Source: Sporichthya brevicatena (GTDB taxonomy: Bacteria; Actinomycetota; Actinomycetes; Sporichthyales; Sporichthyaceae). From it: a stretch of 56,925 nucleotides of DNA. The stretch is taken from positions 1-56,925 of the forward strand of contig NZ_BAAAHE010000021.1 in NCBI RefSeq assembly GCF_039525035.1. Reading direction: 5' to 3'. Each line of letters begins with the position of its first letter. Position 1 is the first letter of the stretch. Positions 17,415 through 26,317 of the stretch are shown piece after piece. The translations under genes were made by a program, and so were the position numbers. The notes below the pieces were generated by a model, which saw only the letters and a program-made list of their open reading frames with translations, was not told where the DNA came from and searched no databases.

Positions 17415-18266
17415 CTACGCGCCGGTGGGCGGGCTGGCGTTCGGCCCGTCCGGTTCGGTCAGCCGGCCCTCGACCACGGCCCGGACGATCGGGCCCATCT
17501 CGTCGTCGGGCAGGCGCCGGGCGCCGTCCTCGGTGATCACGTACACGACCGGCCAGATCGACCGGGTCAGGTCGGGGCCGCCGGTCGCGGAGTCGTCGTC
17601 GGCGGCGTCGTAGAGCGCCTGCACGAGGACCGTGACGACCTGCTCGGCGGTCATGCCCGGGCGGTGGAGCTTCTTGAGCGCACCGCGGGCGAACAGCGAA
17701 CCGGAGCCGACCGAGTGGTAGTTGGTCTCCTCGTACCGGCCGCCGGTGACGTCGTAGCTGAAGATGCGGCCGCCGCCGACCTCGTGGTCGTAGCCGCAGA
17801 ACATCGGGACGACCGCGAGGCCCTGCATCGCCAGACCCAGGTTCTGACGGATCATCTGCGAGAGGCGGTTCGCCTTGCCGTCGAGGCTGAGGGTCGTGCC
17901 CTCGATCTTCTCGTAGTGCTCGAGCTCGACCTGGAACAGCCGCGTCATCTCAAGACCGATGCCGGCGGTGCCGGCGATGCTCACGCAGCTGTACTCGTCG
18001 GCCGGGAAGACCTTCTCGATGTCGCGCTGGGCGATGATGTTGCCCATCGTGGCGCGCCGGTCGCCGGCCATCACGACACCGCCGGGGAACGTCGCCGCGA
18101 CGATCGTCGTGCCGTGCGGGGCGTCGACCGTGGCACCGGCCGGGAGCGCGCGGCGGTGCGGCAGGAGGTCCGGCGCGTAGCTCGCGAGGAAGTCGGAGAA
18201 CGAGGAGCTGCCGACGGCGCGGAACGCGGCGGGCAGGGGGCTGTTGCCGTCAGGGATCGAAGTCAC
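17415..18266 (-). CDS. prcB: Proteasome subunit beta
   Basis: PrcB (283 aa) carries the proteolytic sites. A propeptide of about 52 residues ends at HG, and Thr53 in [23 protein letters not shown] becomes the N-terminal nucleophile after self-cleavage. The catalytic Asp/Lys region and [22 protein letters not shown] are conserved. The GTG start has no Shine-Dalgarno, but a -10 TAGGTT (18273-18278) ends 6 bases before it, so prcBA may have its own leaderless promoter downstream of the hairpin that follows pup. Confidence 0.97.
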   Translation of the reverse strand: MTSIPDGNSPLPAAFRAVGSSSFSDFLASYAPDLLPHRRALPAGATVDAPHGTTIVAATFPGGVVMAGDRRATMGNIIAQRDIEKVFPADEYSCVSIAGTAGIGLEMTRLFQVELEHYEKIEGTTLSLDGKANRLSQMIRQNLGLAMQGLAVVPMFCGYDHEVGGGRIFSYDVTGGRYEETNYHSVGSGSLFARGALKKLHRPGMTAEQVVTVLVQALYDAADDDSATGGPDLTRSIWPVVYVITEDGARRLPDDEMGPIVRAVVEGRLTEPDGPNASPPTGA

Positions 18267-18272
18267 GAGCCA

Positions 18273-18278
18273 AACCTA
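18273..18278 (-). promoter_or_regulatory. -10 element of a leaderless prcB promoter
   Basis: Minus-strand TAGGTT ends 6 bases before the prcB GTG and lies just downstream of the pup terminator hairpin. No good -35 hexamer is visible. Confidence 0.45.
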
Positions 18279-18301
18279 TCCAGCGCGCCCGCGAAAAATG
18301 A

Positions 18302-18336
18302 CGACGCACCGTCCGCGTCGAGCGAACGGTGCGTCG
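18302..18336 (-). terminator. Intrinsic terminator or attenuator between pup and prcB
   Basis: Two perfectly complementary 11-base arms (18302-18312 and 18326-18336) enclose a 13-base loop. Reading on the minus strand, the stem is followed after three bases by a run of five T (positions 18294-18298), the usual form of a Rho-independent terminator. It lies in the pup-prcB gap, 33 bases after the pup stop. Confidence 0.75.
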
Positions 18337-18368
18337 GGAACAGCTGCGGCGGGGTCTCCCCCGACGGC

Positions 18369-18581
18369 CTACTGGCCGCCCTTCTGGACGAACGAGCGGA
18401 CGAACTCCTCGGCGTTCTCCTCGAGAACCTCGTCGATCTCGTCGAGCATCGACTCCACGTCGTCGGTGAGCTTCTCGTGGCGCTCCTGAACGTCCGAGGT
18501 CTCGGTGGTCTCGGTGACCTCTTCGGTCTGGTCGGACTTGCGGGCCTGCGCCTGCCCGCCGCCGGTGTCCTTGGTCGCCAT
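18369..18581 (-). CDS. pup: Prokaryotic ubiquitin-like protein Pup
   Basis: Pup (70 aa) is an intrinsically disordered tag covalently attached to proteins destined for the proteasome. It shows the typical acidic Glu/Thr-rich N-half, the Mpa-binding helical segment (ERHEKLTDDVESMLDEIDEVLEENAEE region) and the FVRSFVQKGGQ end. The C-terminal GGQ means Dop must deamidate it to GGE before PafA can ligate it. The ATG is preceded by GGGAG. It sits between dop and prcB, with a terminator-like hairpin after it. Confidence 0.98.
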   Translation of the reverse strand: MATKDTGGGQAQARKSDQTEEVTETTETSDVQERHEKLTDDVESMLDEIDEVLEENAEEFVRSFVQKGGQ

Positions 18582-18705
18582 GGGGCTCTCCCTTGCTCAC
18601 AAATCCGGCTCGGGGCCGGTGGTTCCGACGATACGCGAGCGTGGCCCGACAGAGCGGTCAAACCCGCCGAGTGGCCGCATTTCTGCAGGTCAGCGCGCTG
18701 CCGCG

Positions 18706-20217
18706 TCAACCGCCGGCGAGCGTCCGGACGAGGTCCTCGGCCGTGGGGCAGCGGTCCAGCAGAGCCCCGACGTGGGCCTTGGTGCCGCGCAGGGGCTCCA
18801 GGGTCGGCACGCGCTGGAGGGAGTCGCGCCCCGGCAGGTCGAAGATGACCGAGTCCCAGGAGGCCGCCGCGATGGAGTCCGCGTACTGGTCGAGGCAGCG
18901 CCCTCGGAAGTACGCCCGGGTGTCCTCGGGCGGGTTGGTCATCGCCCAGGCGATCTTCGCGTCGGACACGATCCGCTCGAAGCGACCCTTCTGGGCCAGC
19001 TTGTTGTACAGGCCCTTCTCCGGCCGGACGTCGGAGTACTGCAGGTCGACCAGGTGCAGGCGCGGCGCGCTCCAGTCCAGACCGTCCCGCTCGCGGTAGC
19101 CGTCGAACAGCTCGAGCTTCGCGACCCAGTCCAGCTCGCGGGCGAGGCTGTTCCGGTCGGTCGTGAGCCGCGTGAGGACGGACTCCCAGCGGTTGAGGAC
19201 GTCGACGGTCACGTCGTCGGCGTCGGCGCCGTAGCGGTCCTCGACGTACTTGCGCGCCTGCTCGCAGTACTCCATCTGCAACTGGACGGCGGTGAGCTTC
19301 CGCCCGTTCTGCAGGGTGATCAGGTGCGTGAGGGTCGGGTCGTGCGAGACCTGGTGCAGCGCCTGCACCGGACCGTCGACGGCGAGGTCGCCGGTGAGGA
19401 AGGAGTCCTCGATCATCGACAGCACGAGCGCGGTGGTGCCGAGCTTGAGGTACGTCGAGACCTCGGAGAGGTTCGCGTCGCCGATGATGACGTGCAGCCG
19501 GCGGTACTTCTCGGCGTCGGCGTGCGGCTCGTCGCGAGTATTGATGATCGGGCGCTTGAGCGTCGTCTCCAGGCCGACCTCGACCTCGAAGAAGTCGGCG
19601 CGCTGGGAGATCTGGAAGCCCTGGCCGCGGCCGTCCTGCCCGATGCCGACGCGGCCCGAGCCGGCGACGACCTGCCGGGACACGAAGAACGGCGTCAGGT
19701 GCCGCACGATCTCCGCGAACGGCGTCGCCCGCTGCATCAGGTAGTTCTCGTGGGTGCCGTAGGAGGCGCCCTTGTTGTCGGTGTTGTTCTTGTACAGGTT
19801 GATCGGCGGCGTCCCGGGCGTCCGGCCCGCCTGCTCCCCCGCGGCGGCCATGATGAGCTCGCCGGCCTTGTCCCAGGCCACCAGGTCGCGCGGGTTCGTG
19901 CACTCCGGGCTGGAGTACTCCGGGTGCGCGTGGTCGACGTAGAGCCGGGCCCCGTTGGTGAGGATGACGTTGGCGAGGCCGACGTCCTCGTCGGTCAGCT
20001 GGGAGGCGTCCGCGAGGTCGCGCGCGAGGTCGAAGCCCCGGGCGTCCCGCAGCGGGTTCTCCTCCTCGAAGTCCCACCGCGCCCGCCGTGCTCGGGAGGT
20101 CACCGCGGCGTAGGCGTTCACCACCTGCGACGACGTGAGCATCGCGTTCGCGGTCGGGTGCCCGGGCACCGAGACCCCGTACTCGGTCTCCAGGCCCATG
20201 ACCCGCCACACGCTCAT
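18706..20217 (-). CDS. dop: Pup deamidase/depupylase Dop
   Basis: Dop (503 aa) is a PafA homologue that converts Pup-GGQ to GGE and removes Pup from substrates. Visible are [14 protein letters not shown], the Dop-specific loop after residue 40 ([23 protein letters not shown]), [21 protein letters not shown] and [35 protein letters not shown] 20217 is chosen from the family start and from a TACGCT -10 (20225-20230) ending 7 bases upstream. Earlier in-frame starts extend into low-similarity arginine-rich sequence. Confidence 0.96.
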   Translation of the reverse strand: MSVWRVMGLETEYGVSVPGHPTANAMLTSSQVVNAYAAVTSRARRARWDFEEENPLRDARGFDLARDLADASQLTDEDVGLANVILTNGARLYVDHAHPEYSSPECTNPRDLVAWDKAGELIMAAAGEQAGRTPGTPPINLYKNNTDNKGASYGTHENYLMQRATPFAEIVRHLTPFFVSRQVVAGSGRVGIGQDGRGQGFQISQRADFFEVEVGLETTLKRPIINTRDEPHADAEKYRRLHVIIGDANLSEVSTYLKLGTTALVLSMIEDSFLTGDLAVDGPVQALHQVSHDPTLTHLITLQNGRKLTAVQLQMEYCEQARKYVEDRYGADADDVTVDVLNRWESVLTRLTTDRNSLARELDWVAKLELFDGYRERDGLDWSAPRLHLVDLQYSDVRPEKGLYNKLAQKGRFERIVSDAKIAWAMTNPPEDTRAYFRGRCLDQYADSIAAASWDSVIFDLPGRDSLQRVPTLEPLRGTKAHVGALLDRCPTAEDLVRTLAGG

Positions 20218-20224
20218 GTGCGCC

Positions 20225-20230
20225 AGCGTA
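20225..20230 (-). promoter_or_regulatory. -10 element of a leaderless dop promoter
   Basis: TACGCT on the minus strand ends 7 bases before the dop ATG. Confidence 0.4.
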
Positions 20231-20348
20231 GATGGCGCGAACCTCCCGTGGGCGTGGAGGCGCGCGATCGGGTTCTCCACAGCCCGCGTCGTCCACAGGA
20301 ATCCGCTCGTCGTCAGCGGCCCGGCGCGCGATCCGGCAGCCTGCCGCC

Positions 20349-21038
20349 GTGCAGGTGGAGGACGCGCTACGCCGCTGCGATCTCGCCGCCCGGTGGTCGC
20401 AGTTGCAGGCGCTGGGCGTGACCCGCCACGCCCTTCGGATCGCCGTGGAGCAGGGGCGGGTGCTGTCGCCGTACCCCGGCACCTACGTCCTCCCCGGCGC
20501 CGATCCGGCCCACGTCGCCGCGGTCGGCCTGTGCGGCGTGGCATCGCACGCCTCCGCCGCTCGCCTCCACGGTCTCGACCTCTACGAACCGCCCCGGACG
20601 CCGGAGGTGACGGTGCGGCGCGGGTGCCGCCAACGCGCGGCCGGGGTGCGCGTCTACGCGGCCGAGCTCGCGCCCGAGGACATCGAGATCGGGCGGCGAC
20701 TGACCACCGTGCGCCGGACGGTCCGCGACTGCGCCCGGACCTTCCCGGTCCTCCACGCGGTGGTGCTCCTCGACGGGGTTCTCCGGGCCGCGCTGCTGAC
20801 CATGACCGACCTGCGCATCATGGCGGACACCGCCACCGGCCCCGGGAGCACGGCCCTGCGCCGGGCCGTGGGCTACGTCGACGCGATGTCGGGCTCGCGA
20901 CTGGAGACGACGATGCGGCTCCTCCTCGAGTTGTTGCCGGTGACCTACGAGACCCAGGTCTGGATCGAGGGCGTCGGCCCGGTGGACTTCCTCGTCAACG
21001 GCTGGCTGGTGCTCGAGCTCGGGCCCCCTCGACACTGA
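20349..21038 (+). pseudogene. AbiEi/DUF559-type protein, C-terminally truncated
   Basis: The 229-aa product has an N-terminal winged-helix AbiEi-like antitoxin domain ([33 protein letters not shown]... [10 protein letters not shown]) and the start of a DUF559/VSR-like PD-(D/E)XK nuclease domain (SRLETTMRLLLELLP, VDFLVNGWLVLEL). Family members continue with DG...H...D...R and a final strand; here the frame breaks off at LELGPPRH inside the left arm of an 88-bp inverted-repeat element (21029-21116). The nuclease core is thus incomplete. GTG 20349 is the likely start; a longer frame from 20232 overlaps the dop promoter. Confidence 0.7.
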
Positions 21039-21116
21039 AGCTGCACTTGGTTACGCCTGTGAAGCCTGAGTCGCCTCGAACGCCTCTGGTGTCACGAAGT
21101 GCAGCTTGAGTGTCGA
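21029..21116. repeat. 88-bp inverted-repeat element (MITE- or REP-like)
   Basis: Terminal arms of 20 bases (21029-21048 and 21097-21116) are complementary with one mismatch and both ends carry TCGACACT or its complement; the inner part is weakly symmetric. It begins inside the last codons of the truncated DUF559-type gene and ends 11 bases from the stop of the dipeptidase gene. No obvious target duplication is visible. It could be a non-autonomous mobile element or a strong hairpin between convergent genes. Confidence 0.75.
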
Positions 21117-21127
21117 TCCCGCCCCGG

Positions 21128-22066
21128 TCACCAGGATTCCCGCGCCACCCGCAGGAAGTTCCCGGACAGGACGGCGGTGACGTCGGCCGGGGACCAGCCG
21201 CGAACGAGCAGGGCGGGGCCGAGGGTCAGGAACTCCTCCGGCGGCATCCAGCGGATCGTGCCCCAGCGGGTGTAGCTGGCGTCGAACAGCTCCGGGTTGG
21301 CCTCGACCTCGCGGAGGAAGTCGGCGGCGTCGAAGGAGAAGTCCGTGCTGACCCCGACGTGGTCGATGCCGACGAGCTCGACCGCCGCCTCGAGGTGGCG
21401 GATCATCGCCTCGACCGTCGGGGTGTTCGGCCCCAGGAAGATGCCGACGCCGGTGATGCCGACGACGCCGCCGGTCTCGGCGCAGGCGCGGGCCTGGTCG
21501 TCGGTGATGTTGCGCGGGTGGTCCCACACCGACTTCAGGCAGGAGTGGCTGTAGACCACCGGCTTGGTGGAGACCGCGCACATGTCCAGCCCGGTGCGGG
21601 CGCTGCAGTGCGAGCCGTCCGGCACCATGCCGGCGGCGTTCATCGCGCGGACCAGGTCGCGGCCCCACGCCGTCAGCCCGGTGTCGACCGCGTCCAGACA
21701 GCCGCAGCCCGCGGCGTTGGTGTGGTTGTAGCTCGGCAGCAGGGTGCGCACCCCGAGCTCGACGAACTCACGGACCGAGTCCAGGGAGCCGCCCAGCGGG
21801 CCGGAGTCCTCCAGGTCGAAGGCGACCGCGATCCGCCCCGCGGACACGGCGCGCTCCACCCCGGCGGGGTCCGTCGCCAGCTCCATCCGCGGGTCCGCCG
21901 CGACCTGGGCCCGGAACGAGGCGAGCAGGGCGAGGGAGTCCGCCTTCGACTGGGGCGTGTACCCCACGTTCACCGAGAGGTAGCCGGGCCGGTACCGCGT
22001 CAGCGGCGCGACGTCGGCGTCGGGATCGAGCGGCAGGCAGGTGTGCTGGTCCCACACCCAGCTCAC
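21128..22066 (-). CDS. Membrane-dipeptidase-like protein (peptidase family M19)
   Basis: A 312-aa TIM-barrel metallopeptidase-like protein of the renal dipeptidase family. It has the N-terminal WDQHTCLPL, AVAFDLEDSGPLGG with the bridging acidic residue, YNHTNAAGCG, VPDGSHCS, PVVYSHSCLKSV, and GIDHVGVSTDFSF. The first metal motif reads HTC instead of the usual HxD, so one zinc ligand is altered; a subgroup with this form exists and may use other substrates. The ATG overlaps the stop of the SRPBCC gene upstream (ATGA), so the two are coupled. Confidence 0.8.
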   Translation of the reverse strand: MSWVWDQHTCLPLDPDADVAPLTRYRPGYLSVNVGYTPQSKADSLALLASFRAQVAADPRMELATDPAGVERAVSAGRIAVAFDLEDSGPLGGSLDSVREFVELGVRTLLPSYNHTNAAGCGCLDAVDTGLTAWGRDLVRAMNAAGMVPDGSHCSARTGLDMCAVSTKPVVYSHSCLKSVWDHPRNITDDQARACAETGGVVGITGVGIFLGPNTPTVEAMIRHLEAAVELVGIDHVGVSTDFSFDAADFLREVEANPELFDASYTRWGTIRWMPPEEFLTLGPALLVRGWSPADVTAVLSGNFLRVARESW

Positions 22067-22527
22067 CAGGGATCCGCCTCCAGCAGCGCCGCGAGCTTGC
22101 CCAGGGAGATGCGCCAGCCGAGCTCGTTCTCGGCCGGGGCGACCCCGGGCGGGAGGTTCTCGTGGACGCCCTCGACCTCGGTGCCGCCGTCCCGCTCGTG
22201 GAGCAGGTAGCGGATCGTCATCGGACCGGCCAGGGCCGGGTCGTCGGTCTCGAACTGCACGACCTGGACCACCGAGGACCCCGGGACCAGCTCGGCGAAG
22301 TGGCCGGCGAAGGAGTCGGTCGCGCCCTCGGTCTTGCCGAGGATCGCCGGGTTGTCGTGGGTCAACGAGATCTCGAACTCCCCGCCCTCGCGGGCGTCGA
22401 AGCGGTGGACCTCGCTCGTCATGCCGTCGGGCACCATCCAGTGCTGGACGGCCTCGGGGTCGAGGATCGCCGCGTAGACCGCCTCCGGCGGGGCGGCGAC
22501 GAACCGGGTGACGCGGGTGGTGGTCAT
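22063..22527 (-). CDS. SRPBCC / AHSA1 family protein
   Basis: A 154-aa START-like protein: VTRFVAAPPEAVYAAILDPEAVQHWMVPDGM opens the helix-grip fold, then GGEFEISL, GHFAELVPGSSVVQVVQFE and the closing C-terminal helix (NELGWRISLGKLAALLEAD). Such proteins bind hydrophobic ligands; the AHSA1 subgroup often accompanies VOC-domain genes, as here. Its ATG overlaps the VOC stop (ATGA) and its stop overlaps the dipeptidase start, so three genes form one coupled operon. Confidence 0.85.
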   Translation of the reverse strand: MTTTRVTRFVAAPPEAVYAAILDPEAVQHWMVPDGMTSEVHRFDAREGGEFEISLTHDNPAILGKTEGATDSFAGHFAELVPGSSVVQVVQFETDDPALAGPMTIRYLLHERDGGTEVEGVHENLPPGVAPAENELGWRISLGKLAALLEADPW

Positions 22528-22997
22528 GCCGCCTCGGGGTGGAATCGGCGGGCGGGGGTGCCCGGGGAGTTGACGACGTCGCCCGGCTTCCAGTCCGGGT
22601 TCGCGACGCAGACCTCGGCCTCGAGCCCCTCCGGTCCGACGAAGAAGCAGGAGAACACGGGACCGAAGTCGGTGACGAAACCGTCGGAGGCGCCCCGGCC
22701 GATCAGGCGGTCCCGGATCGTCTCGAAGTCGGACATCGACGCGGCCCGCAGACCGAAGTGGTCCATGCGGCCGCGGGAGAACATCGGCAGCTGCTTGGCC
22801 GCCTCGTCGTTCCCGTCGAGCTGGAAGAGGTTGAACTCCGCGTCCGGGCCGACCTTGAGGAACGCCATGCGCATCCCCGCCGGCAGTTCCTGCCGACAGT
22901 CCAGGACCTCGGCGTCGAACACCTCCTGGAAGAAGGCGACGAAGCCGTCGAGGTCGGCGGTCAGCACCGCGACGTGGTCGAACCCGCTGGTCAGCAT
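22524..22997 (-). CDS. VOC (glyoxalase/dioxygenase-fold) family protein
   Basis: A 157-aa protein with two vicinal-oxygen-chelate modules: FDHVAVLTADLDGFVAFFQEVFDAEVL and MDHFGLRAASMSDFETIRDRLIGRGA...FGPVFSCFFVGPEGLEAEVC. Metal-ligand His residues and the terminal Glu are visible. The substrate is unknown. ATG 22997 is chosen because an intrinsic terminator hairpin for mpa lies at 23019-23049, which an earlier GTG (23033) would include. Confidence 0.8.
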   Translation of the reverse strand: MLTSGFDHVAVLTADLDGFVAFFQEVFDAEVLDCRQELPAGMRMAFLKVGPDAEFNLFQLDGNDEAAKQLPMFSRGRMDHFGLRAASMSDFETIRDRLIGRGASDGFVTDFGPVFSCFFVGPEGLEAEVCVANPDWKPGDVVNSPGTPARRFHPEAA

Positions 22998-23018
22998 GGG
23001 GCGAGCCAACCAAAGCGA

Positions 23019-23049
23019 AGCGCCCCCGTCCACTCGGGACGGGGGCGCT
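23019..23049 (-). terminator. Intrinsic hairpin after mpa
   Basis: Perfect 13-base arms (23019-23031 and 23037-23049) enclose a 5-base loop, 37 bases after the mpa stop. After the stem the minus strand reads CGCTTTGG, a weak U-tract. Confidence 0.75.
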
Positions 23050-23086
23050 CCGGACGTGCGGCTAGGGCTCTGCCGGACCGCGGGAG

Positions 23087-24835
23087 TTACAGGTACTGAC
23101 CGGTGTTGGCGACCGTGTCGATCGCGCGGCCGGCCTCGGCACCCTGCTTGCCCGAGATGAGCGTGCGGATGTAGACGATCCGCTCGCCCTTCTTGCCCGA
23201 GATACGAGCCCAGTCGTCCGGGTTCGTGGTGTTGGGCAGGTCCTCGTTCTCCTTGAACTCGTCGACGCAGGCGGCCATCAGGTGGCTGATGCGGATACCG
23301 CGCTGGCCCTGGTCGAGCCAGTCCTTGATGGCCATCTTCTTCGCGCGGTTGACGATGTTCTCGATCATGGCGCCGGAGTTGAAGTCCTTGAAGTACAGGA
23401 CCTCCTTGTCGCCATTGGCGTAGGTGACCTCGAGGAAGCGGTTCTCCTCGTTGTCGGCGTACATGCGCTCGACGGTCCGCTGGATCATCGAGTTCACGGT
23501 CGCCGCGCGGTTGCCACCGTGCTCGGCGAGGTCCTCCTCGTGGAGCGGCAGCTCCTCGACGATGTACTTCGCGAAGATGTCCTTCGCCGCCTCGGCGTCG
23601 GGGCGCTCGATCTTGATCTTCACGTCGAGTCGGCCCGGGCGCAGGATCGCGGGGTCGATCATGTCCTCGCGGTTCGAGGCGCCGATGACGACCACGTTCT
23701 CCAGGCCCTCGACACCGTCGATCTCCGAGAGCAGCTGCGGGACGATCGTGTTCTCGACGTCGGAGGAGACGCCGGAACCGCGGGTGCGGAACAGCGAGTC
23801 CATCTCGTCGAAGAACACGATGACCGGGGTGCCCTCGGACGCCTTCTCCCGCGCCCGCTGGAACACGAGGCGGATGTGGCGCTCGGTCTCACCGACGTAC
23901 TTGTTGAGCAGCTCCGGGCCCTTGATGTTGAGGAAGTAGCTCTTCCCCTCGGCCTTGCCGGTGACCTGCGCGACCTTCTTCGCCAGCGAGTTGGCGACGG
24001 CCTTCGCGATCAGCGTCTTGCCGCAGCCGGGCGGGCCGTAGAGCAGGATGCCCTTCGGCGGACGCAGCTTGTGCTCGATGAACAGGTCGCGGTGCAGGTA
24101 CGGCAGCTCGACCGCGTCGCGGATCATCTCGATCTGGTTGGCGAGGCCACCGATCGACGTGTAGTCGATGTCCGGCACCTCTTCGAGGACGAGCTCCTCG
24201 ACCTCGGCCTTGGGGACGCGCTCGTAGACGTAGCCCGACCGCGGCTCGAGCAGCAGCGAGTCACCGACCCGGATGGGCTGGTTCCGCAGCGGCTCCGCGA
24301 GGTAGACGACACGCTCCTCGTCGGTGTGCCCGATCACGAGGGCGCGCTCGCCGTCCTCCATGATCTCCTTGAGCATCACGACGTCGCCGGTGCGCTCCCA
24401 CTCCATGACGCGCACGACGTTCAGCGCCTCGTTCAGCATGACCTCGCGGCCCGGCTGGAGGCTGTCGACGTCGATCTCCGGGCTGATCGCCACGCGGAGC
24501 TTGCGCCCGCCGGTGAAGACGTCGACGGTCCCGTCCTCGCCGGCACCCAGGAAGACGCCGTAGCCCGACGGCGGCTGGGCCAGCCGGTCGACCTCCTCCT
24601 TCAGCGCGACGATCTGCTCGCGCGCCTCCCGGAGCGTCGCGACCAGGCGCTCGTTCTGCGCGCTGGTCCCGGAGAGCTGCGTCTGGAGCTCGACGATGCG
24701 GTCCTCGAGCTGGCGGGAGTGCCGAGGCGCCTCGGTGAGGCGCCGGCGAAGCACCGCCACCTCCTGTTCCAGGAATGCAACCTGGCTGAGCAGGTCGGCG
24801 TCACCGCGCGCGCTGCGATCGTCCGATTCGGTCAC
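23087..24835 (-). CDS. mpa: Proteasome-associated ATPase Mpa/ARC
   Basis: A 582-aa hexameric AAA ATPase that recruits pupylated proteins and threads them into the 20S core. It has an N-terminal coiled coil (residues ~10-90) that binds Pup, tandem OB folds (~95-235), Walker A GPPGCGKT, Walker [11 protein letters not shown], the pore region and [18 protein letters not shown]. The C-terminus GQYL is the proteasome-docking motif. GTG 24835 is chosen because GGGAGGTGAG lies at binding distance; GTG 24844 falls inside that site. Unlike the common order, four genes separate mpa from dop. Confidence 0.96.
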   Translation of the reverse strand: MTESDDRSARGDADLLSQVAFLEQEVAVLRRRLTEAPRHSRQLEDRIVELQTQLSGTSAQNERLVATLREAREQIVALKEEVDRLAQPPSGYGVFLGAGEDGTVDVFTGGRKLRVAISPEIDVDSLQPGREVMLNEALNVVRVMEWERTGDVVMLKEIMEDGERALVIGHTDEERVVYLAEPLRNQPIRVGDSLLLEPRSGYVYERVPKAEVEELVLEEVPDIDYTSIGGLANQIEMIRDAVELPYLHRDLFIEHKLRPPKGILLYGPPGCGKTLIAKAVANSLAKKVAQVTGKAEGKSYFLNIKGPELLNKYVGETERHIRLVFQRAREKASEGTPVIVFFDEMDSLFRTRGSGVSSDVENTIVPQLLSEIDGVEGLENVVVIGASNREDMIDPAILRPGRLDVKIKIERPDAEAAKDIFAKYIVEELPLHEEDLAEHGGNRAATVNSMIQRTVERMYADNEENRFLEVTYANGDKEVLYFKDFNSGAMIENIVNRAKKMAIKDWLDQGQRGIRISHLMAACVDEFKENEDLPNTTNPDDWARISGKKGERIVYIRTLISGKQGAEAGRAIDTVANTGQYL

Positions 24836-24960
24836 GATCCTCACCTCCCGAGGTGGCTGGAAGTTGACATTACAACCCGTAGTCGTGCCGGGTGCGACGA
24901 AGCGCCGTCACTGACCGAACGTCCAGCTACGGCTCCCCCGTTCGGCCTATCGGCCGGGGG

Positions 24961-25869
24961 CTACGGAAGTGGAGGTCGGAAAGGTCCTTCGCGCTCCACA
25001 GATACATCGCTCTCGTCCCCGTATGCACCCTTTGCCGGTCGCCGACGGCGTGTCGGGGCCGGCACTCCGGGGGCCATCCGGCGTGTCGTGACGAGGAAAC
25101 CCGTGTGGCCGATCATCCGGTGGTCCGGCCGGACGGCCAGGCCCTCCACGTGCCAGGTGCGCACGAGGGTCTCCCAGGCGGTGGGCTCGGTGAAGGCCTT
25201 GGTGGCGCGCAGGTCCTCGACCAGGCGCGAGAGCTGCGTCGTCGTCGCGACGTAGCAGCAGAACACCCCGCCGGGCACGAGTCGCTCCGCGACGACCTCG
25301 ATGCACTCCCAGGGGGCGAGCATGTCGAGCACGACGCGGTCGACCTCGGCGTCGGCCGGGTTCGCCCGGACCGACTCGACCAGGTCCCCCACCGTGAGCT
25401 CCCACGCCGGGTGCGGACCGCCGAAGAAGCGCTCGACGTTCTTGCGGGCGATCTTGGCGAAGTCCTCGCGGCGTTCGTAGGACGAGACCCGCCCCTCGGT
25501 CCCGACGGCACGCAGCAACGAGCAACTCAGGGCGCCGGAGCCGGCGCCGGCCTCGAGCACGCGCGCGCCCGGGAAGATGTCCGCCATCCCGACGATCTGG
25601 GCGGCGTCCTTCGGGTACACGACGGTCGCGCCGCGGGGCATCGAGAGCACGAAGTCGCTGAGCAGGGGACGCAGGGCCAGGTAGTCCTGCCCGCCGCTGG
25701 TCCGCACCACGGTGCCCTCGGGGGCGCCGATCAGCTCGTCGTGGGCGAAGTTCCCCTTGTGCGAGTGGTAGGTCTTCCCCGCCTGGAGCGTGAAGGTGCT
25801 GTGCCGGCCCTTCGGGTCGGTCAGCTGGACGAGGTCACCCTCCTCGAAGGGCCCCCGGTGCGCGTTCAT
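24961..25869 (-). CDS. trmI: tRNA (adenine-58-N1)-methyltransferase TrmI
   Basis: A 302-aa SAM-dependent methyltransferase that makes m1A58 in the T-loop of tRNA. The N-terminal beta domain (FEEGDLVQLTDPKGRHSTFTL...HSHKGNFAHDELIG), the SAM motif VLEAGAGSGALSCSLLRAVG and the motif DRVVLDMLAPWE are clear. The Arg/Pro-rich tail is variable. A TAGGGT at 25878-25883 ends 8 bases before the ATG. trmI upstream of mpa is the usual actinobacterial arrangement. Confidence 0.93.
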   Translation of the reverse strand: MNAHRGPFEEGDLVQLTDPKGRHSTFTLQAGKTYHSHKGNFAHDELIGAPEGTVVRTSGGQDYLALRPLLSDFVLSMPRGATVVYPKDAAQIVGMADIFPGARVLEAGAGSGALSCSLLRAVGTEGRVSSYERREDFAKIARKNVERFFGGPHPAWELTVGDLVESVRANPADAEVDRVVLDMLAPWECIEVVAERLVPGGVFCCYVATTTQLSRLVEDLRATKAFTEPTAWETLVRTWHVEGLAVRPDHRMIGHTGFLVTTRRMAPGVPAPTRRRRPAKGAYGDESDVSVEREGPFRPPLP

Positions 25870-25887
25870 GGGGCGGAACCCTAGGGG

Positions 25888-26307
25888 TCAGCCCGGCAGC
25901 ACCGAGAGCAGGGCCTGGGTGAAGTCGGTCCGCAGCCCCTTCTCCACGTAGGCGGCCGCGCCGGCCGCGAGGACCCGCTCCTCGACCTCGTGCGCGGCAA
26001 AACCCGAGATCACGACCACCTTGGCGGTCGGCGCGGCGGCGCGGACCTCGCCGATCGTGGTGAACCCGTCCGAGCCGGGCATCGACAGGTCGAGCACGAC
26101 GAGGTCCGGGCTGAGCTCCGCGGCGAGCTTCACCGCGGACTCCGCGTCCCCGGCCTCCCCGACGACGCTCAGCGCGCCCCGGGCGTGCAGCTGCTCGCGG
26201 AGCAGCCGACGCACGACGGCGTTGTCGTCGACGAGCAGCACCCTCGGCACACCCGGACGATCGGTCCCGGACCCGGTGATCTTTACCTCCCGATCCTCGC
26301 GGCTCAC
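25888..26307 (-). CDS. Single-domain response regulator
   Basis: A receiver domain of about 120 residues: VLLVDDNAVVRRLLREQL with the acidic pair, phospho-acceptor Asp in DLVVLDLSMPG, Thr/Ser region VVVISGFAA, and Lys in AAYVEKGL. There is no output domain, so it probably acts by protein-protein contact or is part of a phosphorelay. The start is uncertain; GTG 26307 lies 10 bases after the stop of the site-2 protease gene. No partner kinase is in the window. Confidence 0.75.
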   Translation of the reverse strand: MSREDREVKITGSGTDRPGVPRVLLVDDNAVVRRLLREQLHARGALSVVGEAGDAESAVKLAAELSPDLVVLDLSMPGSDGFTTIGEVRAAAPTAKVVVISGFAAHEVEERVLAAGAAAYVEKGLRTDFTQALLSVLPG

Positions 26308-26317
26308 GCCGGCCGGC

